NCBI GenBank assembly: GCA_035550515.1
Contig: DASZOZ010000069.1
Location: forward strand, 1 to 64,000
DNA length: 64,000 nt
Reading direction: 5' to 3'
Source of the DNA: DATARH01 sp035550515
GTDB taxonomy: Bacteria > Pseudomonadota > Alphaproteobacteria > ATCC43930 > CGMCC-115725
The notes under the pieces are model-generated. The model was given only the letters and a program-made list of their open reading frames with translations, was not told the origin of the DNA and ran no database searches. This document shows, one piece after another, positions 44,920 through 55,600 of this stretch; the first letter of the stretch is position 1, and the number at the start of each line of letters is the position of its first letter. The position numbers and the translations under genes are program-made.

Positions 44920-45600
44920 TCAATTGCGTGTGATGGTCAACTGGTCATCGACAAGCGCCACCTGTACCGGCGCCGATTGCACGTCCGCCGGCAGTTGCTC
45001 GCTGACGAGATAGCGCCCGGCGATGCTGATCAGTTCCGCGTCGAGCCGGGTGCAGAAGATGCGCGCCGTCGCGTCGCCGTTGGCGCCGGCCAGCGCCCGG
45101 CCGCGCAACGCGCCGTAGACATGGATGTTGCCGTCGGCGACCAGTTCGGCGCCGGGACTGACCGCGGCGGTGACGATAAGGTCGCTGCCGCGCGCATAGA
45201 CCTGCGTGCCGGAGCGCACCGGCTCGGTGACCAGCCGCGCCTTGGGCGCCGCCGGCGCCGCGGCGGGTGCGGCGCGCGCCTGGCCGCCGCCCGAGGTCGG
45301 GGCGAAGCTCGCCAGCCCGGCCGCGCTCGCGGCTTCGAGCTGCGGCGGCTGCGCGTTCTGCACCCCGACCAGGGTCAGGGTCAGAGCGCGCAGCTTGTCC
45401 CTGACCGATTCGAATTCGTCCGCTTCGCCAAAATTCTCGACCCCCCGCAAGTCGAGCACTACCGGCGCGTTCTCGAAAAAGCGCGGGCTGCGGCCGATCT
45501 GCTGCGCCAATTCGCTTTCGAAGGCGGGATCGCGCAGCGACGCGGCGCGCACCACCATGACCGTGAACAGCGCGCCCTGGACGATATTGCCGGCAGCCAT
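44920..45600 (-). CDS. minC: Septum site-determining protein MinC
   Basis: 226 residues from MAAGNIVQGALFTVMVV, where homology starts; an in-frame TTG 12 codons upstream is the alternative. The N-terminal FtsZ-antagonist domain (SELAQQIGRSPRFFENAPVVLDLRGVENF) is joined by an Ala/Pro linker to the C-terminal beta-helix (VYARGSDLIVTAAVSPGAELVADGNIHVYGALRGRALAGANGDATARIFCTRLDAELISIAGRY). It blocks FtsZ rings away from mid-cell with MinD. Confidence 0.95.
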   Translation of the reverse strand: MAAGNIVQGALFTVMVVRAASLRDPAFESELAQQIGRSPRFFENAPVVLDLRGVENFGEADEFESVRDKLRALTLTLVGVQNAQPPQLEAASAAGLASFAPTSGGGQARAAPAAAPAAPKARLVTEPVRSGTQVYARGSDLIVTAAVSPGAELVADGNIHVYGALRGRALAGANGDATARIFCTRLDAELISIAGRYLVSEQLPADVQSAPVQVALVDDQLTITRN

Positions 45601-45673
45601 GACCCCACGGGTAAACGCAAATCGGCCGGGCTGCAACGAGTTTGCCGCAACGGGTTTGGCGCAACCGATCTGC

Positions 45674-46777
45674 TCAGCCCACCGCCGCCGTCACCAGGCC
45701 CATGAAGCGGTCGGCGGCGGCCGGATCGGTCCAGCGCAGCACCGCGACCAGGTCGTGCTCGGGATCGACCCAGGTCAGGTTGCCGCCGGCGCCCATCGCG
45801 TAATAGCTGCCGGCGGACGCGGCGGGATAGCGCCGCCGCTCGGTGTTGAGCCACCACAGATAGCCGTAATTGGCAAAGAGCTCACAGGGCTGGCGGCTGC
45901 GGCGTATCCATTCCTCCGACAGGATGCGCTTGTCGCCCCACACACCGCCGCGCAGCATCAACAGGCCGATGCGGGCCTGGTCGCGGGCATGGATAAAGAC
46001 GCCGCCGCCCCAATGCGTGCCGCCGGCCACCGACTCGATCTCGCGGCCGTCGACCAGCGCCGTCGAATTGCGATAGCCCCGCCACTCCCAGTCGCGCGAC
46101 GCGCCGATCGGGTCCATCACCAGCTCGCGGAACACGTCGGGCAGCGCCCGCCGCCACACCCGCAACAGCGCAAGGCTCAGCCGGTTGATGCGGACGTCGT
46201 TGTATTCCCAGAACCCGCCGGGCTCGCGCAGGTCGCGGTGCGTCCCCTTCTTGGCGCCGCGCGAACCGGCCCCGCCGGCGACGCGGTTGCGGTCGATCAG
46301 GTCCGGCTTGTCCCACAGCGTGCCCTCCCACTCGGAGGTCTGCTGCAGCAGGTGGTGCCAGGTGATCTTGCCGTTATGCGGCCCCTCGAACCCGCCGTCA
46401 CCGCCCCAATCGACCCCCGGGGTGCGGGCCACCGGCTCATGCACGTCGCGGATCAAGCCGCGGTCGACGGCGAGCCCGGCGAGGATCGACAGGTAGCTCT
46501 TGGCGACGCTGAAGGTCTGGTCGATCTGCCGCGTGTCGCCCCACTCCGCGACGATCCGCCCGCCGCGCAGGACGAGGCCGTTCGGCCCGCCGCGCGACCG
46601 TACCGGGCCGAGCACCTCATTCCACGGCGGCTGCTCCTCGAACTGGCGCGGGATTTCGACCGCGAGGTCGCGGCTCCATTTGACCTCGTTCTCGGCGGCA
46701 AAACGGGCGGCCGCGTCGAAGGCGGAAGATTTCTCTTCCGCCCAGGCGGCGGGGTCGGCAGGCGGGACGTAACTCAT
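45674..46777 (-). CDS. Serine hydrolase, beta-lactamase/class C-like family
   Basis: 367 residues from the ATG 7 nt after AGGAGG (MSYVPPADPAAWAEEKSS). SxxK nucleophile in FSVAKSYLSILAGLAVDRG, YxN-type motif in FWEYNDVRINRLSL and a late HWGGGVFIHARDQARIGLLMLRGG block. No signal peptide is visible, so it is probably cytoplasmic, an esterase or peptidase rather than a resistance enzyme. Divergent from tatA with 150 nt between. Confidence 0.9.
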   Translation of the reverse strand: MSYVPPADPAAWAEEKSSAFDAAARFAAENEVKWSRDLAVEIPRQFEEQPPWNEVLGPVRSRGGPNGLVLRGGRIVAEWGDTRQIDQTFSVAKSYLSILAGLAVDRGLIRDVHEPVARTPGVDWGGDGGFEGPHNGKITWHHLLQQTSEWEGTLWDKPDLIDRNRVAGGAGSRGAKKGTHRDLREPGGFWEYNDVRINRLSLALLRVWRRALPDVFRELVMDPIGASRDWEWRGYRNSTALVDGREIESVAGGTHWGGGVFIHARDQARIGLLMLRGGVWGDKRILSEEWIRRSRQPCELFANYGYLWWLNTERRRYPAASAGSYYAMGAGGNLTWVDPEHDLVAVLRWTDPAAADRFMGLVTAAVG

Positions 46778-46927
46778 AAAGGCCCTCCTTGGGCGAGGCT
46801 TGACTTTAGGGGCAAACGGCACGAAGTCGTAGCGCGGGCGCCGCCGGTTGTAAGCCCAGAGGCCGCGATTCGCGGCGCGGCGCAAAATCTGCTATAGAAG
46901 ACGCACTTCAGCTGCCGGGGTCGTGAG

Positions 46928-47170
46928 ATGGGTTCGATGAGTATAATGCATTGGCTGGTGGTTCTGGCCATTGTCCTGGTCTTGTTCGGCGCCGGCAAGC
47001 TGCCCCGGGTGATGGGTGATTTTGCCAAGGGCATCAAGGCCTTCAAGGCCGGCATGAAGGAAGAGGACGAGACCGCCGCGACCACGACGACGCCGGCTCA
47101 GGTCACCGCCCCGGCCCCTGGCGCCACGCCTGCCGCCACCGTCGCCCCGCGCCCGCACGAGCACGCCTGA
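46928..47170 (+). CDS. tatA: Sec-independent translocase TatA
   Basis: 80 residues. One short membrane segment (HWLVVLAIVLVLFGAGKLPRV) with the FG-x-x-K-L-P hinge, amphipathic helix (MGDFAKGIKAFKAGMKEEDE) and a Thr/Pro/Ala tail ending in HEHA. TatA forms the protein-conducting part of the twin-arginine pathway. tatB and tatC are not next to it, unlike the usual tatABC. A TATAGA hexamer at 46895-46900 region is a candidate -10. Confidence 0.93.
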   Translation: MGSMSIMHWLVVLAIVLVLFGAGKLPRVMGDFAKGIKAFKAGMKEEDETAATTTTPAQVTAPAPGATPAATVAPRPHEHA

Positions 47171-47190
47171 CGAAATTTCCGCCGCCGTAA

Positions 47191-47217
47191 GATGGGTTGA
47201 GCCTCGCGAAACCCATC
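47191..47217. repeat. GATGGGTT-type palindromic repeat, unit A
   Basis: Same arms (gatgggtt / aacccatc) as 38109. It follows the tatA stop by 20 nt and may serve as its terminator. Confidence 0.65.
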
Positions 47218-47231
47218 AAGGCCCCGCACGC

Positions 47232-47257
47232 GGTGGGTTACGCTGCGCCAACCCACC
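47232..47257. repeat. GGTGGGTTA-type palindromic repeat, unit B
   Basis: Arms ggtgggtt / aacccacc around the same cgctgcgc core as 38151; one base differs. Paired with unit A, giving the same A-B order and spacing as at 38109-38176. Confidence 0.65.
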
Positions 47258-47335
47258 CGACAATGTTCAGCCGCGCTGGTAAGTCGCGGCCGCGCACGGT
47301 ATGTGAAGCGCGGCACCACAGCGAGTTACCGGCTC

Positions 47336-48184
<849 letters not shown>

Positions 48185-48206
48185 TGCCCCCTATAGGAGC
48201 AGATCC

Positions 48207-48578
48207 ATGAGATCGGGCAATCTCGCCTCGGGACCAATCGAAGCGGTTGAGGCCGAGGATATTTTTGCCATGACGAACCTCTCTCCGCGCATGACCGGCT
48301 TGCCGATGTCCATATGGGCGAGCCCACGGTCGAACGCTCGTCATGACGCGCGGGTCAAAGTAAACATGACTCATGGCCGGCAAATGAACATCGACAACAC
48401 CGCGGTAGTCGCCATTCGACCATCGCCCCGCGTGGTGGCCGGTCGTTTGAACGCGGACGACTTGCGTCTCGTAACCGAGTGGATTTCATTGAATTTTCAG
48501 GCGATCATCGATTATTGGGACGAGAAACTTGATACTGATCAATTCTTAGAACAGTTGAAGCGGCTACCCGAGAAATAA
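48207..48578 (+). CDS. Small protein of unknown function between MoxR and VWA genes
   Basis: 123 residues from MRSGNLASGPIEAVEA, or 102 from a Met at 48270 (MTNLSPRMTGLPMSIWASP). The C-terminal part (NTAVVAIRPSPRVVAGRL, DLRLVTEWISLNFQAIIDYW) resembles small proteins, some called DUF4160-like, that occur with toxin-antitoxin genes; this is a weak match. The DNA is A/T-richer than both neighbours. The intact MoxR/VWA order on either side argues for a later insertion. No SD of note. Confidence 0.65.
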   Translation: MRSGNLASGPIEAVEAEDIFAMTNLSPRMTGLPMSIWASPRSNARHDARVKVNMTHGRQMNIDNTAVVAIRPSPRVVAGRLNADDLRLVTEWISLNFQAIIDYWDEKLDTDQFLEQLKRLPEK

Positions 48579-48588
48579 GCGGAGCGCG

Positions 48589-49764
48589 ATGTTCACCACC
48601 TTCTTCCTCGAACTGCGCGCGGCGAAGGTGCCGGCGAGTTTGCGCGAATACCTGACGCTGATGGAGGCGATGCGGGAAGGCGTCGCGGCGTTCGACATCG
48701 ACGAATTCTATTTCCTGTCGCGCGCGGCGCTGGTCAAGGACGAGCGCTATCTCGACCGCTTCGACCGGGTGTTCGGGCAGTGCTTCAAGGGTCTCGAAAC
48801 CCCGACCGACCCGGTCACCGAACTGCCCGAGGAATGGCTCAGGAAACTCGCCGAGCGCTACCTGACCGAGGAGGAGAAAGCCCAGATCGAGGCGCTGGGC
48901 GGCTGGGAAAAGCTGATGGACACGCTGCGCCAGCGGCTCGCCGAGCAGAAGGGCCGGCACCAGGGCGGCGCGAAGTGGATCGGCACCGCCGGCACCTCGC
49001 CGTTCGGGGCGCATGGCTACAACCCCGAAGGCGTGCGCATCGGCCAGCATGAGGGCAAGAACCGGCGCGCGGTCAAGATCTGGGACCGGCGCGAGTTCCG
49101 CAACCTCGACGACACGATCGAGTTGGGCACGCGCAACATCAAGATCGCGCTGCGCCGGCTGCGCCAGTTCGCGCGCGACGGCGCGGACCTCGAACTCGAC
49201 CTGCCCGACACGATCAAATCCACCGCCAACAACGCCGGCTGGCTCGATTTGAAGCTCGTGCCCGAGCGGCACAATGCGGTGAAGCTGTTGCTGTTCCTCG
49301 ATGTCGGCGGGTCGATGGAGGACCATGTCCGGGTCTGCGAGGAGCTGTTCTCGGCGGCGCGCGGCGAGTTCAAGAACCTCGTGCATTTCTATTTCCACAA
49401 CTGCCTTTACGAGAGCGTGTGGAAGGATTCGCGCCGGCGCCATGTCGAGCAGATCCCGACGATGGACATCCTGCGCACCTACGACCCGCACTACAAGGTG
49501 GTGATGGTCGGCGACGCCAGCATGAGCCCTTACGAGATCGACCGGCCGGGCGGCAGCGTCGAGCGTTGGAACGACGAGGCCGGCGCGGTATGGATGGGCC
49601 GCCTGCTCGGTCATTACCCGCAAGCGGTGTGGCTCAACCCGGTGCCGGAGAAATATTGGGGCGGCACGATGTCGATCGGCATGATCAACCAGCTGGTCGA
49701 CGGCCGCATGTTCCCGCTGACCCTCGCCGGCATCGACCAGGCGATGCGGCGCCTGACGCGGTGA
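48589..49764 (+). CDS. VWA-domain protein (CoxE-like), MoxR partner
   Basis: 391 residues with GGAG 4 nt before the ATG. A helical N-terminus (MFTTFFLELRAAKVPASLREYLTLMEAM) is followed by a C-terminal von Willebrand A domain: LLLFLDVGGSMEDHVRVCEELFSAARGEF and MVGDASMSPYEI. The MIDAS motif is DVGGS rather than DxSxS, so the first Ser is a Gly; the same variant is common in this CoxE-like group. It pairs with the MoxR ATPase as a cofactor-insertion chaperone. Confidence 0.93.
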   Translation: MFTTFFLELRAAKVPASLREYLTLMEAMREGVAAFDIDEFYFLSRAALVKDERYLDRFDRVFGQCFKGLETPTDPVTELPEEWLRKLAERYLTEEEKAQIEALGGWEKLMDTLRQRLAEQKGRHQGGAKWIGTAGTSPFGAHGYNPEGVRIGQHEGKNRRAVKIWDRREFRNLDDTIELGTRNIKIALRRLRQFARDGADLELDLPDTIKSTANNAGWLDLKLVPERHNAVKLLLFLDVGGSMEDHVRVCEELFSAARGEFKNLVHFYFHNCLYESVWKDSRRRHVEQIPTMDILRTYDPHYKVVMVGDASMSPYEIDRPGGSVERWNDEAGAVWMGRLLGHYPQAVWLNPVPEKYWGGTMSIGMINQLVDGRMFPLTLAGIDQAMRRLTR

Positions 49765-49794
49765 CATTCAAAATCGCGCCAATCAGGCGCCGGA

Positions 49795-50196
49795 TCACTC
49801 CCCATGCATGGCCGAGGCAAAGATTTTCGGCCGATCTCCTTGGTAGTTCAGGCAATAGGACTGCCTCCAACGCAGCGCCACGCTCCCATCATCGCGCAGC
49901 AATTCCCAGCTTACGGTGGCCAAAAAGGCATGAGCGCCCATGGGATGCGTTTCGAGGTCCAACCAGCGGGCAGTCCGGCAAGCCGCGTGATTATAGCTGT
50001 CCAAAGCGGCTTGATAGTAACGCACCACATCTTCACGATTCGATAGAGCGATGATCGAACCGTCCTTCCGAAGACCGACAGTCGGGACGGCGAATAGCTC
50101 GGCGACATTCGCTGAATCGAATGTCGCAAACGCGCGGGCGAAACAGTCGAACAAAGCTGCGGCTGCATCGATCCGGAGCTGTTCTGCGCCCTGCAT
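49795..50196 (-). CDS. NTF2-like (SnoaL/DUF4440-type) protein
   Basis: 133 residues, start after GGAGG (MQGAEQLRIDAAAALFDCFARAFATFDSANVAELFAVPTV). The cone-shaped alpha+beta layout is suggested by YYQAALDSYNHAACRTARWLDLETHPMGAHAFLATVSWELLRDDGSVALRWRQSYCL. No catalytic residues can be named. A/T-richer than neighbours. Convergent with the VWA gene, 30 nt apart. Confidence 0.75.
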   Translation of the reverse strand: MQGAEQLRIDAAAALFDCFARAFATFDSANVAELFAVPTVGLRKDGSIIALSNREDVVRYYQAALDSYNHAACRTARWLDLETHPMGAHAFLATVSWELLRDDGSVALRWRQSYCLNYQGDRPKIFASAMHGE

Positions 50197-50256
50197 GTTC
50201 CGCCTCCGTAGGAAGAATGCGCAGCCTCAAATCACTGCGCTCGTCGTGCGAGATGG

Positions 50257-50283
50257 GGTGGATTTCGCTCCGCTCTATCCACC
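50257..50283. repeat. GGTGGAT-type palindrome overlapping the udh-like 3' end
   Basis: Arms ggtggat / atccacc around ttcgctccgctct. It contains the stop codon (50275-50277) and the last codons of the sugar-dehydrogenase-like gene. It is a diverged member of the 38151/47232 family. Confidence 0.55.
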
Positions 50284-51108
50284 CTGCACCCGCTCGCTCT
50301 CCGCGTCGTATTCCTCGGCGCAGAAGGTGCCGCCCTGGTATTTCTCGGCGATCGGGTTTTTCGGCTGGCCGGCCTCGGCGGAAAGTACCTGGGCGGCCTG
50401 CGGCTCGGAATCGTCTTCCGGCTTGTAGCCGAGGCGGTAGGCGTTGGCATTGTCGTACCATGAGCGCTTGTTGTCCGAGACGCCGTAGACGATCTCGTAG
50501 CGCACATCCGGGTGTTCGAGGCCGATGCGCACGAGCTGGGTCAGGTCGCGCGGGCTGACCCAGATCGACAGGCGGCGGCTGTCGATCGGCCGCGTGCCGT
50601 AATTGCCGATCCGCACACAGAGAAACCCGATGCCGTGCTTGTCGGAATAGAGGCTGGCCAGCGCCTCGCTGAACGCCTTGGACACGCCGTAGCGGCTGTC
50701 GGGGCGCACGGTGACAAGGTGGTCGATGGTCTGCGCGCGCGGGTAGAAGCCGACGGCGTGGTTCGACGTCGCCATGACGATGCGTTTGACGCCGGCCCGC
50801 CGCGCCGCCTCGAAGGTGTTGTAGAGCCCGACGATGTTGCCTTCGAGGATCTTCTCCCAGCTGTTCTCGCCCGAGATGCCGCCGAGATGGATGATCCCGT
50901 CACAGCCCTGCACCATGCGCTCGACCGACGCCATGTCGGCGAGCTCGGTCTGGTCGACCTCCTCGCCATCGCGCGCCGGCGCGATCGGCACCCGGTCGGA
51001 CAGCCGCAGGATCGGATAGACGCCGCGCAAGGTCTCGCGCAGCCCGCGGCCGATGCCGCCGCCGGCCCCGGTGATCAGCACACGATGCATATGGGGTGCA
51101 TCGGCCAT
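50275..51108 (-). CDS. NAD-dependent epimerase/dehydratase family protein, uronate dehydrogenase-like
   Basis: 277 residues after a GGGAGG Shine-Dalgarno. Rossmann motif VLITGAGGGIGRGL, catalytic Y-x3-K in SRYGVSKAFSEALASLY, and VGVRP-like text ILGGISGENSWEKILEGNIVGLYNTFEAARRAGVKRIVMATSNHAVGFYPR, typical of uronate dehydrogenases (extended SDR). It would oxidise a sugar acid to its lactone. The substrate is inferred from text similarity only. The C-terminus (ERVQGG) is built by a palindrome. Confidence 0.87.
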   Translation of the reverse strand: MADAPHMHRVLITGAGGGIGRGLRETLRGVYPILRLSDRVPIAPARDGEEVDQTELADMASVERMVQGCDGIIHLGGISGENSWEKILEGNIVGLYNTFEAARRAGVKRIVMATSNHAVGFYPRAQTIDHLVTVRPDSRYGVSKAFSEALASLYSDKHGIGFLCVRIGNYGTRPIDSRRLSIWVSPRDLTQLVRIGLEHPDVRYEIVYGVSDNKRSWYDNANAYRLGYKPEDDSEPQAAQVLSAEAGQPKNPIAEKYQGGTFCAEEYDAESERVQGG

Positions 51109-51139
51109 CGCTTTCCTCCCGTGTAGATCCTCGGTGATC

Positions 51140-52021
51140 CTAGCGCGCGCCGGCGAGCGCGTCGCGCTGTTCGGCGAACACCGCCGTGACCCAGTCGATC
51201 ACCGCCCGGACGCAGGCGGCGCGGCGCAGGTCGCGGTGCACGATCACCGAATAATGCGCTGCGATCTCCGGCACCGGCGGCGTCAGCCGTTCCAGCGACC
51301 CGTCCTCGTCACCGACAAAGCACGGCAGCACGCCGCGTCCGCTGCCGGCGCGGATAGCGGCGAGCTGCATCGTCACAGTCGACGCGCGCAGCGCCACCGT
51401 GCCGCGGCTCTCCTCGATCCGCTGCTGCACCCAGCGCGCGGTCGGGTAATGCGCCTGCTCCTCGGTATAGGTGACCCAGGCAGCGCCGTTCGCGCCGCGC
51501 CGGCGATAGACCGCGGCGGCGAAGGTGCCGACTTTGGCGATGTAGAGATCGCCGCTTTCGGGCGGATGATGGCGCACCGCGAGGTCGGCCTCGCGCCGCG
51601 CCAGGTTCGCGGTCTGCCGCGTCTCGACCAGCTCCAGGGTGATGCCGTCGGGCAGCGGCGTGCCCGGACCCGACAGGCAGCGCGCGAGGAACCCGGCCGC
51701 CCATTCGCCCACCGAGACGCGTACCGTGCCGCTCAGCGCCGGCGAAGCGGCGGCGCGCCGCCGCTCCAGCATCAGCGCCGCCCGCTCGACGCCTTCCGCC
51801 GCCGGGATCAGCTGCTCGCCGGCGGCGTTGAGGCGCAGCCCCTCGGGCAGGCGGTCGAACAGCGTCGGGCCGCCGAACGTCGCTTCGAACGCCGCAAGCC
51901 GCCGGCCGATCGTCGGCTGACTGAGGCCGAGCGCGCGGCCCGCCGCCCTGAGCGAACCGTGCCGCGCCACCGCGAGAAAGACCCGGACATCATCCCAGTC
52001 GAGATTGCCGGCCCCCGGCAT
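51140..52021 (-). CDS. LysR family transcriptional regulator
   Basis: 293 residues from MPGAGNLDWDDVRVFLAVARHGSLRAAGRALGLSQPTIGRRLAAFEATFG, a standard winged helix-turn-helix. The C-terminal effector domain (VRVSVGEWAAGFLARCL, TVTMQLAAIRAGSGRGVLPCFVGDED) is usual length. It is divergent from the cupin gene across 211 nt, which is the likely operator region. An ATG 23 codons upstream extends into that gap and is rejected. Confidence 0.94.
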   Translation of the reverse strand: MPGAGNLDWDDVRVFLAVARHGSLRAAGRALGLSQPTIGRRLAAFEATFGGPTLFDRLPEGLRLNAAGEQLIPAAEGVERAALMLERRRAAASPALSGTVRVSVGEWAAGFLARCLSGPGTPLPDGITLELVETRQTANLARREADLAVRHHPPESGDLYIAKVGTFAAAVYRRRGANGAAWVTYTEEQAHYPTARWVQQRIEESRGTVALRASTVTMQLAAIRAGSGRGVLPCFVGDEDGSLERLTPPVPEIAAHYSVIVHRDLRRAACVRAVIDWVTAVFAEQRDALAGAR

Positions 52022-52232
52022 GGCGCGCCGGTCCTCGGGGCCGCGGCGGAATTCGACGCCGGCAATGGCGGCTTCATCGAGTGCGACCATGATACGATCC
52101 CGTATCGCTATGTCTCGAAATTATCGATTTCAGACAGCTATTCGTATCACTAAACTGGCGGCGACGCGAGCGGCAACGGGTGGACGACTTCTGGCAGCCT
52201 CGCCGCCAGAGTAGACTGACAAAGGAGGAAAC

Positions 52233-52679
52233 ATGGTCGCGATACTCGATCTCAAGGCGACGCTGGCCAAGATGCCGATGATGCAGGGCCGCCGGCCGGA
52301 ATCGACCGAGGCCGAGCGCAAGGCGACCGGCGCCTTCGTCACGCTGGCGCCGTACCGCGACGGCAATATCTACAGCGCCAAATTTTCGGGCCGCGCCGCG
52401 TGGGAGCGGCACCCGAACGGCGACGAGCTGGTGCAGGTCGTCGACGGCGCCGCCAGCGTCGACATCATCGTCGACGGCAAGATCGAGACGCATCGGCTCG
52501 CCGCCGGCATGACCGTCGTCATGCCGCAAGGCGCCTGGCATCGCTTCCATGCGCCCGACGGCGTCAGCATCGTCACCGCGACGCCGCGACCCACCGAGCA
52601 TCTGACGGTCGATGTCGAGGACCCGCGCACGCTCGACGACCGGCAGCGCGCCGCCCATTCGGAAGAGAAAGTCCGCTAG
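52233..52679 (+). CDS. Cupin-domain protein
   Basis: 148 residues with AAGGAGG 4 nt before the ATG, the strongest RBS in this region. A single beta-barrel cupin: ERHPNGDELVQVVDGAASVDIIVDGKIETHRLAAGMTVVMPQGAWHRFHAPDGVSIVTATPRP. Metal ligands H of HPNGDE and H of WHRFHA are present. It may bind a small molecule or act as a sensor; function unknown. Likely the target of the divergent LysR gene. The ABC transporter starts at the base after its stop. Confidence 0.85.
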   Translation: MVAILDLKATLAKMPMMQGRRPESTEAERKATGAFVTLAPYRDGNIYSAKFSGRAAWERHPNGDELVQVVDGAASVDIIVDGKIETHRLAAGMTVVMPQGAWHRFHAPDGVSIVTATPRPTEHLTVDVEDPRTLDDRQRAAHSEEKVR

Positions 52680-55600
52680 ATGTATTTCGACCGCTATCTG
52701 TGGCGGCTGACGCGCGGGTTGCGCGGCCGGATCGCGCTGTCGATCGGCGTCGGGCTCGCCGCGGCGGCATTCGGCATCGCCCGCTTTACCCTGCTCGGCA
52801 TGATGCTCGCGCTGGTCTTCGCCGGTGCGGGCACATTGGCGATCGCCGTCGCCGCGCTGGGGGTGGCCGCCGCGGTGGTGCTGCGCGGCCTCCTCGACCA
52901 TTACCGGACGGTGATCGCGCACCAGACGGCGGCGCAAGTCCAGACCGATTTGCGCGGCCGACTCTACGACAAGATCGCCGAGCTCGGCCCGGCCTGGTTC
53001 GCCGGCGAGCGCACCGGCGGGGTGATGCTGTCGGTGGTCGACGGCGTCGAGCAGCTGCAGACCTTTTTCGGGCAATACGTGCCGCAGGTCTGCGTCGCCG
53101 CGCTGACGCCGATCGCGATCTTTTTGTTCATCATGTGGTGGGATCTGCCGGTCGCGGTCGTGATGCTGATCGCCGCGCTGGCGACGCTGATCGCCCCCAC
53201 CGCGTGGAACAAGCACGAGAGCGGCCGCAACCGCGTGCGCCAGGCGGCGATGAAGGCGTTCGGCTCGGAGTTCCTCGACGCGGTGCAGGGCCTGCCGACG
53301 CTGAAGGCGTTCGGCCAGAGCACCGCCTACGGCAACCGGCTCGCCGAGCGGGCGCGCGAGCTGTCGAACACGACGATGCGGGTGCTGTCGACCAGCGTCA
53401 TGACCCGCGGCATCACCGATATCGGCGTGGCCGGCGGTGCGGCGCTCGCGCTCGGGCTCGGCGTGTGGCGCGTCGCGCATGCCGAGATGAGCATCACCGC
53501 GCTGCTGATCGTGCTGATGGCCGGCACCGAGATTTTCCGCCCGCTGCGCGACCTGCGCTCGGTGCTGCACCAGGGCATGGTCGGACAGTCGGCGGCGGCC
53601 GGCATCACCGCGCTGCTCAACGCCGAACCGCTGGTGCCGGCCCATAATTCGCTTTCCCCCCGCAAGGGCGGGGAGGGCATTCCAGGCGGGGTGTTGGCGC
53701 CGACCATCGAATTCGACAACGTCACCTTCGCCTATCCCGGCGGGCGGCGCGCGGCGCATCAGGCGCTGTCGTTCCACGTCGCGGCGGGTGAGAAGATCGG
53801 TGTCGTGGGGCCGAGCGGTTCCGGGAAATCGTCGGTCGCGCGGCTGCTGCTGCGGCTGTTCGACCCGCAATCGGGCGCGGTGCGGATCGGCGGCGTCGAC
53901 CTGCGCAACCTTGGCGGCGACGTGCTGCGCGCCCAGATCGCCGTGGTGCACCAGGACACCTACCTGTTCCACGGCACGGTGGAAGAAAATCTGCGGCTCG
54001 GCCGCCCCGACGCGACCGATGCCGAGATCGTCGCCGCGGCGCGCGACGCCAACGCGCACGACTTCATCACCGCGCTGCCGCAGGGCTATCGCACGATGCT
54101 CGGCGAGCGCGGCGTCAACCTGTCCGGCGGGCAGCGCCAGCGGCTGGCGATCGCCCGCGCGCTGCTGCGCGACGCGCCGATCCTGATCCTCGACGAGGCG
54201 CTGTCCTCGGTCGATGCCGAGAACGAGGCCGTCATCCAGGAGGCGATCGACCGCCTGTCGCAGGGCCGCACCACGCTGATCCTGGCGCACCGCCTGTCGA
54301 GCGTGATCGGCGCCGACCGCATCCTGGTGCTCGACCACGGCCGCATCGCCGAGGAAGGCACGCATGCCGAGCTGATCCGCCGCGACGGCCCCTATCGCCG
54401 GCTGATGGGCGCGCAGGCCGAGGAACGCGGCGGCGATTTCGACCTGCTCGACGACGCGCCGCTGGCCGGTGCCGAAGCCGCCGAGGCGGTCGATTTCGGC
54501 GAGGAGGCCCCGGCCGCGATGGCCGCCGAGGCGGCGCAGGTCGGCTGGTTCAGGACGCTGGCGACGCTGGTCGAGATCATCCGCCCGTGGCGCGACAGGT
54601 TCGCCGTCGTCGTCGGCGCCGGCATCACCCGGGTCGCGGCGTTTATCGGCGTCGGCGTGGTCAGCGCGCTGGCGGTGGCGGCGGTGAAAACCGGCAGCCC
54701 GTTCGGCTATCTGCTGCTAGCGCTCGCCCTGCTGGCGCCGACCGCCGGCCTACTGCACTGGGTCGAATCCTGGTTGGCGCACGACATCGCCTACCGCCTG
54801 CTGGCCGAGATGCGCATCGAGCTGTTCCGCAAGCTCGACACGCTGGCACCGGCCTATCTGGTGCGGCGGCGATCGGGCGACCTGATCTCGCTCGCGGCGC
54901 AGGACATCGAGACCGTCGAGTATTTCTTCGCGCATACGGTCGCCCCGGCGCTGGTGGCGATCCTGGTGCCGGCGACGGTGCTGGTGACGCTGTTCTGCGT
55001 CGCCTGGCCGATCGCGCTGGTGATCCTGCCGTTCATCCTCTACGCCGCGCTGACGCCGTGGCTGCTGCGCCGCAAGATCGACTGGCTCGGCGCGCAGGCG
55101 CGCGACCGGCTCGGCCTGTTGTCGGGTTACGTGACCGAGACCATCCAGGGCCTGTCCGACCTCGTCGCGTTCCAGGCCGTCGAGCGGCGGCGCGAAGGCT
55201 TTATGGCCGCGGTCGCCAATTACCAGAGCGTGCGGCTGCGCCTGCTGCACGACCTGACGGCGCAGACCGCGCAGCTCGAAATCTGCACCGGGCTCGGCGG
55301 GCTGGCGGTGGCCATGGTCGGCGCGATGCTGGTCGCACAGGGGACCCTGGCGGCAACCACCCTGCCCTTGCTGATTTTGCTGTCGCTGTCGTCGTTCCTG
55401 CCGATCTCCGAGATCGCCCAGGTGAGCCGCCAGCTTGCCGACACGATCGCCTCGACCCGCCGCATCTATGCGGTGCACCACGAGGAGCCGGCCGTGGTCG
55501 ACGGCACGCTGCTGCCGCCGGCGCCGGTCGGCGGCTCGGCGATCGGCTTCGAGGAGGTCGATTTCGCCTATCCCGGTGCCCGCCGGCCGGCGCTGCAGGG

